A DNA stretch of 64,000 bases from Aldehydirespirator sp965221605 (GCA_965221605.1 CBDCSK010000015.1:124001-188000); one strand, 5' to 3'; numbered from the stretch's first letter, positions 35,200-43,598 are shown. Notes: a model not told the origin generated them from the letters alone. Program-made: numbers and translations.

Positions 35200-35332
35200 C
35201 CTGAGGTCCCCGGACTACGGGTCGGCCCGCCACCGGCGGTCTTCGCATCGAAGTGGACAGCCTCGTCATTCTGCTTACTTACCGACACCCAGGCCATCCC
35301 ACGACCCGGTCCTGCTTCCCACCCTGCGCCCC

Positions 35333-35495
35333 GTCCTGATGGCTGGCTTCATCTGCGGCTCCGGCGGCGTCAGAAGCTGCTCGGTGGACCCGCCTGCTGG
35401 GCTTGGAGCCATGGTGCCATATGCGTTGCGATACGCCTTGACGGCCTTCGTTCCCCTGTGCTTAGCTTGAAGAATCTCAAGTAGGGGAGGCGGTC
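35333..35495. other. Gap between the lysS remnant and the second module
   Basis: No gene seen. Its last part (35460-35495) resembles the region just before module 1: GTGCTTAG...CTCAAGTAGGGGAGGCGG against GTGCTAG...CACTTGAGCGGAGGATGG. The promoter or leader of the module therefore appears to be duplicated. Confidence 0.4.
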
Positions 35496-35660
35496 ATGGG
35501 GTGTCGATCTTGGCGATCAGCAGTCGCATTTGCCGCGCTTGTTGGCAGTCTCGTGGCGGCAACTCCCGCCACGGCCAGCGATGAGGATAACGGGCTAGGC
35601 CCTGAGCGACGGTCTCGAGGAGTCGCTCCCAAAGGACTATCCGGGAAAGTGAACTCTTGA
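35496..35660 (+). CDS. 54-aa signal-peptide remnant of the module's secreted protein (paralogue 2)
   Basis: ATG at 35496 after GGGGAGG. It reads MGCRSWRSAVAFAALVGSLV, then AATPATASDEDNGLGPERRS and a stop at 35660. The signal peptide and the ATPATASD...LG processing site closely match ATPAAASDGGDLG of the protein at 31583. The remaining 260 aa of that protein are missing. It may be a deletion derivative or a short secreted peptide. Its stop overlaps the TTG start of the next frame (TTGA). Confidence 0.5.
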   Translation: MGCRSWRSAVAFAALVGSLVAATPATASDEDNGLGPERRSRGVAPKGLSGKVNS

Positions 35661-36025
35661 ACCGCAAATCTAGGCTGTCTCTCTCGCCCCTCAATTTCTT
35701 GGCTCGCATATGTCTGAATGCAGCGGGACACGCTCAACGCAAGCAGGAGAGGTTGTTAGCTCGTGCAGCCGCTTCGGAGGCTCGGGGTGATCTGTCGTCA
35801 GCTAACAGAGATCGCCAACGCGCGAACCGGGAACGGCGGTGGGCTGACAAGTACGAGAGCCTTGCTGCAGAGTGTACACAGGAAGGTCGGCAGAATACGG
35901 AAACCAAGGTCAGGGATCGCTCATCTAATGTTGGTGTTGATGTGGGAACTGGGGTGGCTTCAGAAGTCGTGGAACAAAACGGTGCAGCTGACTGGTTTGA
36001 GTTGTTTGAGGGACTGGATGGATGA
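35657..36025 (+). CDS. Shortened coiled-coil protein of the module (paralogue 2)
   Basis: 122 aa from TTG 35657. It lacks the two membrane helices but keeps the tail: RKQERLLARAAASEARGDLSSANRDRQRANRERRWADKYESLAAE. This matches the paralogues at 32593 (EARARAAEARGD) and 36067 (QSAEAERRGD). The last 45 aa (ETKVRDRSSNVGVDVG onwards) are unrelated and acidic. Because the front half equals the secreted protein and the back half equals the membrane protein, this pair looks like an internal deletion that fused the two genes of a module. Confidence 0.5.
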   Translation: MNRKSRLSLSPLNFLARICLNAAGHAQRKQERLLARAAASEARGDLSSANRDRQRANRERRWADKYESLAAECTQEGRQNTETKVRDRSSNVGVDVGTGVASEVVEQNGAADWFELFEGLDG

Positions 36026-36487
36026 GTGATGGATGATCCATAGCTCGTTACTCGCTATGTTTGAACATGGTACAATCGCCGAGAGTTTGCTTGGTATTCA
36101 GACTGGTGGATAGAGTACATCTTGCCCACTTGCTTCGAGCATTGAATCCGTTCAGTAGGGTTCACTGGTCTGATGGTACACCCGCAGCACTCTCATTCGA
36201 TCGTGTTGCCTTATCACTGAACCTGCTGAGTTGGATTGCCGTTTTGGCGGTGCTTATAATGATATGGTGGGACGATGGAAGTGTGAGCAATGTCTATTGG
36301 TACAGTCTTGCAGCTGTGGTCTACTTGACTGATGTGCTCGCCCGGGAGCGCCTTCGACGGGCGGTAAACGCCGCTGAGCACAGCGGCATTGAAACTAGCA
36401 CTCGAAGATCACTGCCTTTCGTACTTCGGCAACGCGCCCTTGTTTCTATGGCCCAGCGATGTGCCAGACGTGAAGAGGAGCTTCTAG

Positions 36488-37837
36488 CAGGATGCTGAAA
36501 TTCGGGGGTTTGGCGGTTTGGGTTGTGTCGGGTGGGCTGGTTCTGGTGTCGGCCGCCGGGCAGGTCCCGTTGGCTGTTGGGGGGTTTTGGCTGGCGTTGG
36601 GTGCGGGCGGGTGGTTTGGGGGTTCTGGGGCGGGGTTGGTGGTGGTTTGTGGGGGGTGTGGTCGGGCGGTCGGTGCGGGGTGGGTTCAGGCCGCTCGCGT
36701 GTCGAGTCGGGCTATGCGCACCAGGTTGTAGCTGGCGGCGGCGATGAGGAGCCAGTGCCGGTTGCGTTGTCGTCCTTTGTGGCGGAGTTTGCGTCCTCCG
36801 GCGATGGTCTTGATCCAGCCGAAGGGCTCCTCGACGCGTTTTCGGGTTCGTTGGGAGATCGTGTATCCGGCGTGGCGGGTGGTGCGCCCGTCGATGGCGG
36901 ATCTGCGGCGGGTGGTGTTCTGGGCGACGTGGGGCGTGAACCCCGCGGCCCGTGCGTCGGCGACGAAGTCTTTGGTGTCGTAGTTGCGGTCCCCGCCGAC
37001 GGTGCGGCGCCTCGCGCGTGGGGGGGCTCGCCTGAGCATCGCTGCGGCGGTGTCGCGTTCTGCGTGGCCGTCGGCTTGCGTGAGGTCGGCGTCGACGATG
37101 AGCCCGTTGCGGTTCTCGGTGAGCAGATGCCCCATGAAGCACAGCGCTGCGGCGGTCCCCGCGGACTTGCGGAACAGCCTGGCCTCGGGGTCCGTCACCG
37201 AGGCGTGGGTGTCGTTGCGGCGGCGGGCGCCGCGCCAGTCGGCGTCGGGGTTGCGGCCCCGCGCCGGCGCGGGCTCGGCGGGGGCTGCTTTGGGTTTGAA
37301 GCTCTTGTGCGACGCCCACGCCTCCAACAGCGTGCCGTCGACGCTGAAATGATCGCTCGAGCAGTAGCGGCGAAGCCGGGCCTGATCCACCACCGCGGCG
37401 AAGAACCGGTCCGCGATCTCGTGGTCCAACAAGCGCTGCCGGTTCTTGGAGAACGTCGACGCGTCGAAGCCGCGCTCGTCGATGCGCAGCCCCAAAAACC
37501 ACTTGAACAACATGTCGTATTTCAGCCGCTCACAGAACGCCCGCTCCGAGCGGATCGAGTACAGCGCCATCAGCACCGACGCCTTCAACAGCATCTCCGG
37601 GGGCACGCTGGGACGGCCCCGAGGCGGATACATCGCCGCCAGCTCGCCGTCGAGCCCATCGAGCACCGCGTCCACCACAGCCCTGATCCGCCGTATGGGG
37701 TGACCAGCACCGATCAGGTCCTCCGTCGACAGAGTCGACAACATCGCCGTCTGGGCATCAACTGTTCCACGCATAACGACATTGTCCCACCCCACAGCAT
37801 CCAACGCGAGCACCCAAACGACTTTTTCAGCACCCTG
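36488..37837 (-). mobile_element. Complete IS5-family insertion sequence
   Basis: 1,350 bp. Ends CAGGATGCTGAAA (left) and, in reverse complement, CAGGGTGCTGAAA (right). Bordered by CTAG at 36484-36487 and 37838-37841; CTAG fits the YTAR target known for IS5. The right CTAG is shared with the adjoining IS1182-type element. Confidence 0.88.
36686..37774 (-). CDS. IS5-family transposase
   Basis: 362 aa with ATG at 37774 (frame open to 37813). It has the DUF772-like N-terminus GRPSVPPEMLLKASVLMALYSIRSERAFCERLKYDMLFKWFLGL and FDASTFSKNRQRLL. DDE residues: SSDHFSVDGTLLEAWASHKSF, VGGDRNYDTKDFVADARAAGF and RKRVEEPFGWIKTIAG. It appears intact. Confidence 0.9.
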   Translation of the reverse strand: MRGTVDAQTAMLSTLSTEDLIGAGHPIRRIRAVVDAVLDGLDGELAAMYPPRGRPSVPPEMLLKASVLMALYSIRSERAFCERLKYDMLFKWFLGLRIDERGFDASTFSKNRQRLLDHEIADRFFAAVVDQARLRRYCSSDHFSVDGTLLEAWASHKSFKPKAAPAEPAPARGRNPDADWRGARRRNDTHASVTDPEARLFRKSAGTAAALCFMGHLLTENRNGLIVDADLTQADGHAERDTAAAMLRRAPPRARRRTVGGDRNYDTKDFVADARAAGFTPHVAQNTTRRRSAIDGRTTRHAGYTISQRTRKRVEEPFGWIKTIAGGRKLRHKGRQRNRHWLLIAAASYNLVRIARLDTRAA

Positions 37838-37867
37838 CTAGGAGAGTGCTGAGTAATTCGGGTCGGG

Positions 37868-39616
37868 GTGCTCGCGATGGTGGTGGTGGTGTGGGACGAT
37901 GTCGGTGTGCAGGGCACTGAGAATCCGGATCGGGAGCTGTTGGACACGCTGGGGCTGTGCGGGCATCTGGTGGGTGAGGGGTCGGTGTATCGGTTCTTGG
38001 CCGAGAACCGGCTGAGGCTGTTCCCCGACTCGATGTTCGCGGACTTGTTTCCGTCGGGTCGGGGGCGTCCGTCGGTGCCGGGTTCGGTGGTGGCGACGGT
38101 GATGGTGCTGCAGGCTCTGGAGTGCTGCTCGGACCGTGAGGCGGTTGAGCGGCTGCGCTGTGATGTGCGCTGGAAGGCCGCGGCGGGCCTGGGGATCGGC
38201 GATGGGGGCTTCGACGCGAGCGTGCTGGTGCTGTGGCGGATGAGGCTGCGGGCCAGCGCCGCGCCGGAGCGGGTCTTCGACGCGGTGCGCGAGGCGGCCG
38301 CGGTGTGCGGGGCTTTGGCGAAGCGGACGCGGCGGGTGTTGGACTCCACGGTGCTCGACGACGCGGTCACGACCCAGGACACCGTCACGATGATCGCGTC
38401 GCAGATACGGCGTGTGCGCAGGCTGGCGGCGGGGGCCGCGGCGCTCGGGCTGTCCCACGATTACGACGGCCGCGCCAAGCCGTCGTGTGACTGGGGCGAC
38501 CCTGAGGAGCGGGCCTGGCTCATCGACGAGCTGGTCACAGACGCAGGCGACGTGCTCGACGCGCTCGAGGGCGCCGGGCTCACCGGCGAGCAGGCCGACG
38601 CGGCGGAGCTTCTGGCCGCGGTCGCGGGCCAAGACGTCGAGGCCGACCCCAAGGTGCCCGGACGCCGCCGCATAGCGCGCCGTGTCGCGCCGGGCCGGAT
38701 CATCTCCACTGTGGATCCCGAGGCCCGCCACGCCCGCAAGACCAGATCGCAGCGCCGCGACGGCTACAAGGCCCACATCGTCGCCGAGCCCGACACCGGC
38801 ATCATCACCGCCGCAGAGCTCACCACAGCAGACACACCCGACGCCCGAGTCGGCCCCCGCCTGCTCCAAGCAGACCCCACAGCCCCCCACAACACCCACA
38901 ACACCGACACCGACACCGCGGCGCCCCACGACACCGACACCGACACCGCGGCGCCCCACGACACCGACACCGACACCGCGGCGTCCGACGACACCGACAC
39001 CGACACCGCGGCGCCCCACGACACCGACACCGCGGCGTCCGACGACACCGACACCGCGGCGCCCGCTGAGGGGTTCGTGGGGCTGGTGCTGGCCGACTCG
39101 GCCTACGCCTCCGGTGAGGCGCTCGAGGAGTTCGCGTCCGCCGGCTACGCCACCGCGATCAAGCCCATCTGCCCCAAACCGCGCATAGCAGGCGGCTTCA
39201 CCCGAGAGGACTTCGCCATCGACGCCGACGCCGGGGCTGTGACCTGCCCCGCCGGGCACACCAGAGCCGTCAAATCCGGCGCGGCCCGCTTCGGCGCGCT
39301 CTGCTCGAACTGCCCGCTGCGGGCGCGCTGCACCACCTCGGCCACCGGGCGCAGCGTCACCGTCGACGCCCACCACCAGCGCCGCCAAGCCAACAAGGAC
39401 CGCTGGGCCGACCCCGCCACCCAAAGCGCCTACCGCCGCCACCGGCCCATGGCCGAACGCTCCATAGCGTGGCTCACCAGAAACAAAGCCAGACGCGTCC
39501 CCTACCGAGGCGTCGCCGCCAACCACCTCTGGCTCACCCACAGAGCCGCAGCCGTCAACCTCGTGCGCCTCGCCAACCTCGGCATCACCTGCACCAACGG
39601 CGCCCTCACCATCTGA
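37868..39616 (+). CDS. IS1182-family transposase with a tandem-repeat insertion
   Basis: Up to 582 aa (GTG 37868; ATG 37877 also possible). N-terminal DUF772-like domain: GRPSVPGSVVATVMVLQALECCSDREAVERLRCDVRWKAA. The DDE part has RRVLDSTVLDDAV, GLVLADSAYASGEALEEFASAGY and RPMAERSIAWLTRNKARRVPYRG, with a zinc-like CSNCPLRARC between. Residues about 345-398 are a run of TDTAAPHD / TDTAASDD repeats encoded by a 24-30 bp tandem repeat. Whether this insert is tolerated is unknown. Confidence 0.85.
   Translation: MLAMVVVVWDDVGVQGTENPDRELLDTLGLCGHLVGEGSVYRFLAENRLRLFPDSMFADLFPSGRGRPSVPGSVVATVMVLQALECCSDREAVERLRCDVRWKAAAGLGIGDGGFDASVLVLWRMRLRASAAPERVFDAVREAAAVCGALAKRTRRVLDSTVLDDAVTTQDTVTMIASQIRRVRRLAAGAAALGLSHDYDGRAKPSCDWGDPEERAWLIDELVTDAGDVLDALEGAGLTGEQADAAELLAAVAGQDVEADPKVPGRRRIARRVAPGRIISTVDPEARHARKTRSQRRDGYKAHIVAEPDTGIITAAELTTADTPDARVGPRLLQADPTAPHNTHNTDTDTAAPHDTDTDTAAPHDTDTDTAASDDTDTDTAAPHDTDTAASDDTDTAAPAEGFVGLVLADSAYASGEALEEFASAGYATAIKPICPKPRIAGGFTREDFAIDADAGAVTCPAGHTRAVKSGAARFGALCSNCPLRARCTTSATGRSVTVDAHHQRRQANKDRWADPATQSAYRRHRPMAERSIAWLTRNKARRVPYRGVAANHLWLTHRAAAVNLVRLANLGITCTNGALTI
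38902..39062 (+). repeat. In-frame minisatellite inside the IS1182 transposase
   Basis: About six units built on CACCGACACCGCGGCGCCCC and its GCGTCCGACGA variant; unit length alternates because the CACCGA hexamer is doubled in some. All units are multiples of 3 bp and keep the frame open, encoding Asp/Thr/Ala-rich linker. Confidence 0.85.
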
Positions 39617-39929
39617 ACCCCCGCGGCAACGCCGCCCGCCCCAGCCCGCACCGGCCACAGCACCCCCACCAGCCCAAACCACCCACACCGGCACCACAGA
39701 CCCCAGCCCAGCACCCTGCCACACACCAGTTGCTCAGCAGTCTCCTAGCCCAGTCTGCCGAGGCCGAGAGAAGGGGCGACCTCGCTGGAGCTGACACCTG
39801 TCGCCGTAGAGCTGTGCGTGAACGTGAGTGGGCGGAGAAGTGCCGCTCGTTGGCAGGGGGCCAGCATGACCCTCACCCGGATAACCGCGATGTTCGTCGA
39901 GGACCGGACACCGGCGATGGCCCGCGCGG

Positions 39930-40922
39930 CTAGCCGGTCAGCGCGGGGGTCTCGGTGAGGCGGTCCGCGGCCAGGCGCAGCACCCTGGTGGCGGGGGTGT
40001 CGGGCAGGGACGTGAGCGCGGTCTGGGCTTTGTCGGCCCAGCTGCGGGCGGTGTCGCGGGCCTCGTCGACTCCGTCGGTGGACCGCACCAGCGCGGCGGC
40101 CCGGCTGCGGGCCTCGGCGTCGATGGGCCGGCCCAAGATCGAGCGCAGCTCGTCGCCGGCGGCGGGGTCGGCCAGCGCCCGGATCACCGGCAGCGTGTAG
40201 GTGCCCTCGGCCAGGTCGTTGCTGGCCGGCTTGCCCAGATCGGCGTCGGTTGCCACCAGGTCCAGGATGTCGTCGACTATCTGGAAGGCCATCCCGTAGG
40301 CGGTGCCGAACTCCCCGAGCGCCGACACCGCGGCCCGGGGCGCCTCGGCGACGGTCGCGCCGATCCGGCACGACACCGACACCAGCGCGGCCGTCTTGCC
40401 CGACACCGCCCTCTCGTAGCGCTGCTCGGTGCGCTCGGTGTCGTAGGCGTTCTCCAGTTCGATGATCTGGCCCTCGCAGAGTCCGGTGATGGCCTCGGCC
40501 AGCAGCCCGGCGACCTCGGCACCGAGCGAGGCTGCCAGGGCCGAGGCCCGCCCGAGGAGGTAGTCGCCGGCCAGGATGGCTCTCAGGTTGCCCCACTGGG
40601 CGTTGACGCTGGGCACCGAGCGGCGGGTGGTGGCCTCGTCCATCACGTCGTCGTGGTACAGCGAGCCGATGTGGACCAGCTCCACCGAGGCGCCGCCCTT
40701 CACGGCCGCCACCGACGAGCTCTCCGGTGCGGCATCGCACACCAGCGAGGAGGCGAGGCAGAAGCCGGGCCGGACCAGCTTGCCGCCGACTTCGATCAGG
40801 TGGCGGGCGAGTTCGGTGACGAAGTCGTCGTCGGCGGCCGCGGCCGCGAGAAGCTCCTCCTCCACGCGCCGCAGATCGTGCTCCAGGCACGGCAGCACAG
40901 CGAAGGGCGAGGTGTCGGCCAC
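39930..40922 (-). CDS. Polyprenyl (trans-isoprenyl) diphosphate synthase
   Basis: 330 aa. Condenses isopentenyl diphosphate onto allylic diphosphates for quinone or other prenyl chains. Two Asp-rich motifs: SLYHDDVMDEA (FARM, about residue 89) and FQIVDDILDLVATDADLGK (SARM). Also GGKLVRPGFCL at the N-terminus. The residues before the first motif do not define chain length confidently. Its stop overlaps the end of the split module gene by 4 bp, marking the right edge of the island. Confidence 0.91.
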   Translation of the reverse strand: MADTSPFAVLPCLEHDLRRVEEELLAAAAADDDFVTELARHLIEVGGKLVRPGFCLASSLVCDAAPESSSVAAVKGGASVELVHIGSLYHDDVMDEATTRRSVPSVNAQWGNLRAILAGDYLLGRASALAASLGAEVAGLLAEAITGLCEGQIIELENAYDTERTEQRYERAVSGKTAALVSVSCRIGATVAEAPRAAVSALGEFGTAYGMAFQIVDDILDLVATDADLGKPASNDLAEGTYTLPVIRALADPAAGDELRSILGRPIDAEARSRAAALVRSTDGVDEARDTARSWADKAQTALTSLPDTPATRVLRLAADRLTETPALTG

Positions 40923-41072
40923 GCCGCGAGGGTAATGGGATGCCCGCTCAGACGGTGGTCCGGGGAGTGTCCCATTTCACATCGCAGGCTGTGGCCACGA
41001 CGCCGCTCATGTCACGGGGCCGGGTTACACTGACCGCAACGAGGCAGCGTGGGCGGCCGGGAGGTGTGAGCG

Positions 41073-43598
41073 ATGTTTGAGCGGTTCACCGACAGGGCCC
41101 GTCGCGTGGTGGTCCTGGCCCAGGAAGAGGCGCGCCTCCTCAACCACAACTACATCGGCACCGAGCACATCCTTCTCGGCCTCATCCACGAGGGCGAAGG
41201 GGTGGCCGCCAAGGCGCTGGAGTCGATGGGAATCAGCCTCGAGTCGGTGCGGGGCCAGGTGGAGGAGATCATCGGCCAGGGCGGGAACTCGCCCAGCGGC
41301 CACATCCCCTTCACCCCCAGGGCCAAGAAGGTCCTGGAGTTGAGCCTGCGCGAGGCGCTTCAGCTCGGCCACAACTACATCGGCACCGAGCACATCCTGC
41401 TGGGCCTGATCCGCGAGGGCGAGGGCGTTGCGGCGCAGGTGCTGGTCAAGCTGGGCGCGGACCTGGCCCGGGTGCGCGAGCAGGTGATCCAGCTGCTGTC
41501 GGCCTACGGCGGGGTGTCGGGCTCGGCCCAGGGCGAGAAGGCCGGCACCGGTGCCAGCGGCGGCGACTCGTCGTCGGGCTCCCACGTGCTCGACCAGTTC
41601 GGCCGCAACCTCACCCAGCTGGCCCGCGAGAAGGCGCTCGACCCGGTCATCGGCCGGGGGCGGGAGTCCGAGCGGGTGATGCAGATCCTCTCCCGCCGCA
41701 CCAAGAACAACCCCGTGCTGGTGGGTGAGCCCGGCGTCGGCAAGACCGCCATCGTGGAGGGGCTGGCCCAGTCCATCGCGTCGGACGACGTGCCCGAGAC
41801 GCTGCGCGACCGCCAGCTCTACACCCTCGACCTGGGCGCGCTGGTGGCCGGCAGCCGCTACCGGGGCGACTTCGAGGAGCGGCTCAAGAAGGTCCTCAAG
41901 GAGATCCAGAGCCGCGGCGACATCATCCTGTTCATCGACGAGATCCACACCCTCGTCGGAGCGGGCGCGGCCGAGGGCGCCATCGACGCCGCCTCGATCC
42001 TCAAGCCGATGCTGGCCCGGGGAGAGCTCCAGACGATCGGGGCCACCACCCTCGACGAGTACCGCAAGCACCTGGAGAAGGACGCCGCGCTGGAGCGCCG
42101 CTTCCAGAAGGTGGTCGTGGACGAGCCGACCGTGGCCCACACCATCGAGATCCTCAAGGGCCTGCGCGACCGCTACGAGTCGCACCACAGGGTCACGATC
42201 ACCGATCAGGCGCTGGTGGCCGCGGCCAACCTCGCCGACCGGTACATCTCGGACCGCCATCTTCCCGACAAGGCCATCGACTTGATCGACGAGGCCGGCT
42301 CGCGCCTGCGGATGAAGCGCATGTCCACCCCGCCCGAGTTCAAGGAGCTCGAGGCGGAGCTGGCCGACGTGATCTCCCGCAAGAAGGACGCGGTCGAGGA
42401 GCAGCGCTTCGAGGACGCCGGGGATCTGCGCGACAAGGAGAAGCAGCTCCTGTCCCGGCGCGAGACGCTCGAGGGCGAGGCCAAGGCCGCGGGCGTCGAC
42501 CTGTTCGACGAGGTCGACGAGGAGGCCATCGCCGAGGTGCTGTCGCTGTGGACCGGAATCCCGGTCTACAAGCTCACCGAGGAGGAGACCAAGAAGCTGC
42601 TGCGCATGGAGGACGAGATGCACAAGCGGGTGGTGTCGCAGCACGACGCCATCTCCGCCGTCTCCCAGGCCATCCGCCGGACCCGCGCCGGCCTCAAGGA
42701 CCCCAAGCGGCCCAGCGGCTCGTTCATCTTCCTGGGCCCCTCCGGGGTGGGCAAGACCGAGCTGGCCAAGACCCTGGCCGAGTTCCTCTTCGGTGACGAG
42801 GACTCCCTCATCAGCCTGGACATGTCCGAGTACATGCAGAAGCACACCGTGAGCCGCCTGATCGGCTCGCCGCCCGGATACGTCGGCTACGAGGAGGGCG
42901 GGCAGCTCACCGAGCGGGTCCGGCGCAAGCCGTTCTCGGTGGTGCTGTTCGACGAGATCGAGAAGGCCCACCCGGACGTGTTCAACACGCTGCTGCAGAT
43001 CCTCGAGGAGGGCCGGCTGACCGACAGCCACGGCCGCTCGGTGGACTTCCGCAACACCGTGCTGATCATGACCTCCAACCTGGGCACCGCCGATCTGCGC
43101 AAGGCCAACCTGGGCTTCACCAAGGCCGACGAGCGGGTGACCTACGAGCGGATGAAGTCCAAGGTGCAGGAGGCGCTCAAGCAGCACTTCCGGCCCGAGT
43201 TCCTCAACCGCATCGACGACGTGATCGTGTTCCACGAGCTCACCCTGGAGGAGGTGCGCCGCATCGTCGACCTGATGATCGTGCGCACCGCCGACCAGCT
43301 CGCCGGCCAGGGCATGGGCCTGGAGCTCGCCGACGCGGCCAAGGACCATCTCGCCGCCACGGGCTACGACCCCACGCTGGGGGCGCGGCCGCTGCGCCGG
43401 GCCATCCAGCGGCTGGTAGAGGATCCGCTGTCGGAGCGGCTGCTCCACAAGGAGTTCCGGGCCGGCGAGATCGTCATCGTGGATGTGGAGCCCGATCCGC
43501 TCAACGAGGGCCAACTCGTCATCGTGTTCCGGGCCATCGAGGGGTTCGAGCCGCCCGAGCCCGAGCTAGAGCCGACCGCCGGCGAGGGCCACTTCTAG
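41073..43598 (+). CDS. clpC: ATP-dependent Clp protease ATP-binding subunit ClpC
   Basis: 841 aa. N-terminal double Clp repeat (VLAQEEARLLNHNYIGTEHILLGLI and LREALQLGHNYIGTEHILLGLI). AAA1 Walker A GEPGVGKTAI (Lys about 224) with FIDEIHTLVGAGAAEGAID. UVR-like middle region KKDAVEEQRFEDAGDLRDKEKQ. AAA2 Walker A GPSGVGKTEL (Lys about 561) with VLFDEIEKAHPDVFN. Full length for ClpC. It unfolds substrates for ClpP; ClpC/MecA-type M-domain features support ClpC over ClpB/ClpA. No clpP nearby. Confidence 0.97.
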   Translation: MFERFTDRARRVVVLAQEEARLLNHNYIGTEHILLGLIHEGEGVAAKALESMGISLESVRGQVEEIIGQGGNSPSGHIPFTPRAKKVLELSLREALQLGHNYIGTEHILLGLIREGEGVAAQVLVKLGADLARVREQVIQLLSAYGGVSGSAQGEKAGTGASGGDSSSGSHVLDQFGRNLTQLAREKALDPVIGRGRESERVMQILSRRTKNNPVLVGEPGVGKTAIVEGLAQSIASDDVPETLRDRQLYTLDLGALVAGSRYRGDFEERLKKVLKEIQSRGDIILFIDEIHTLVGAGAAEGAIDAASILKPMLARGELQTIGATTLDEYRKHLEKDAALERRFQKVVVDEPTVAHTIEILKGLRDRYESHHRVTITDQALVAAANLADRYISDRHLPDKAIDLIDEAGSRLRMKRMSTPPEFKELEAELADVISRKKDAVEEQRFEDAGDLRDKEKQLLSRRETLEGEAKAAGVDLFDEVDEEAIAEVLSLWTGIPVYKLTEEETKKLLRMEDEMHKRVVSQHDAISAVSQAIRRTRAGLKDPKRPSGSFIFLGPSGVGKTELAKTLAEFLFGDEDSLISLDMSEYMQKHTVSRLIGSPPGYVGYEEGGQLTERVRRKPFSVVLFDEIEKAHPDVFNTLLQILEEGRLTDSHGRSVDFRNTVLIMTSNLGTADLRKANLGFTKADERVTYERMKSKVQEALKQHFRPEFLNRIDDVIVFHELTLEEVRRIVDLMIVRTADQLAGQGMGLELADAAKDHLAATGYDPTLGARPLRRAIQRLVEDPLSERLLHKEFRAGEIVIVDVEPDPLNEGQLVIVFRAIEGFEPPEPELEPTAGEGHF

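Larger units (their letters stand above)
33221..35332 (+). pseudogene. Decayed copy of the lysS 3' end, split by an IS1634-family element
   Basis: 33221-33254 joined to 35205-35332 aligns with about 28913-29075 of lysS. Shared stretches include GACGACGAG, CCATGGTGGTGGA, TACGGG, CCACCGGCGG, GCATCG, GTGGAC and CACCCTGCGCCCC. The alignment has small indels (a 3-bp gap and a 2-bp insertion) that break the frame. The remnant corresponds to motif 3 and the C-terminus of LysS. It is well below identity with the intact gene, so it is an old or foreign copy. Confidence 0.75.
37842..39744 (+). mobile_element. Complete IS1182-family insertion sequence
   Basis: 1,903 bp. Ends GAGAGTGCTGAGTAA and, in reverse complement, GAGACTGCTGAGCAA. 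CTAG at 37838-37841 on the left and 39745-39748 on the right. It is inserted directly beside the IS5-type element with one CTAG between them. The 128 bp after its transposase stop are A/C-rich. Confidence 0.88.
36067..39933 (+). pseudogene. Module paralogue 3: two-helix membrane coiled-coil protein split by two insertion sequences
   Basis: Removing the two IS elements and one CTAG duplicate joins 36067-36487 to 39749-39933 in frame, giving 201 aa without stops. Order: FSRVHWSDGTPAALSFDRVALSL, helices LLSWIAVLAVLIMIWW and VYWYSLAAVVYLTDVLA, RERLRRAV, then CARREEELLA joined to QSAEAERRGDLAGADTCRRR and AVREREWAEKCRSLAGGQ. It aligns along its whole length with the protein at 32593. The split 5' frame now ends at 36498 inside the IS. 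GC is low in the 5' part. Confidence 0.75.

Noticed and set aside
38902..39062. CRISPR-like array
   Set aside because: Repeats are contiguous without unique spacers, in frame inside a transposase, and no cas genes are near.
29391..39933. Prophage
   Set aside because: No capsid, portal, terminase, tail or phage integrase frame is present; the mobile content is insertion sequences.
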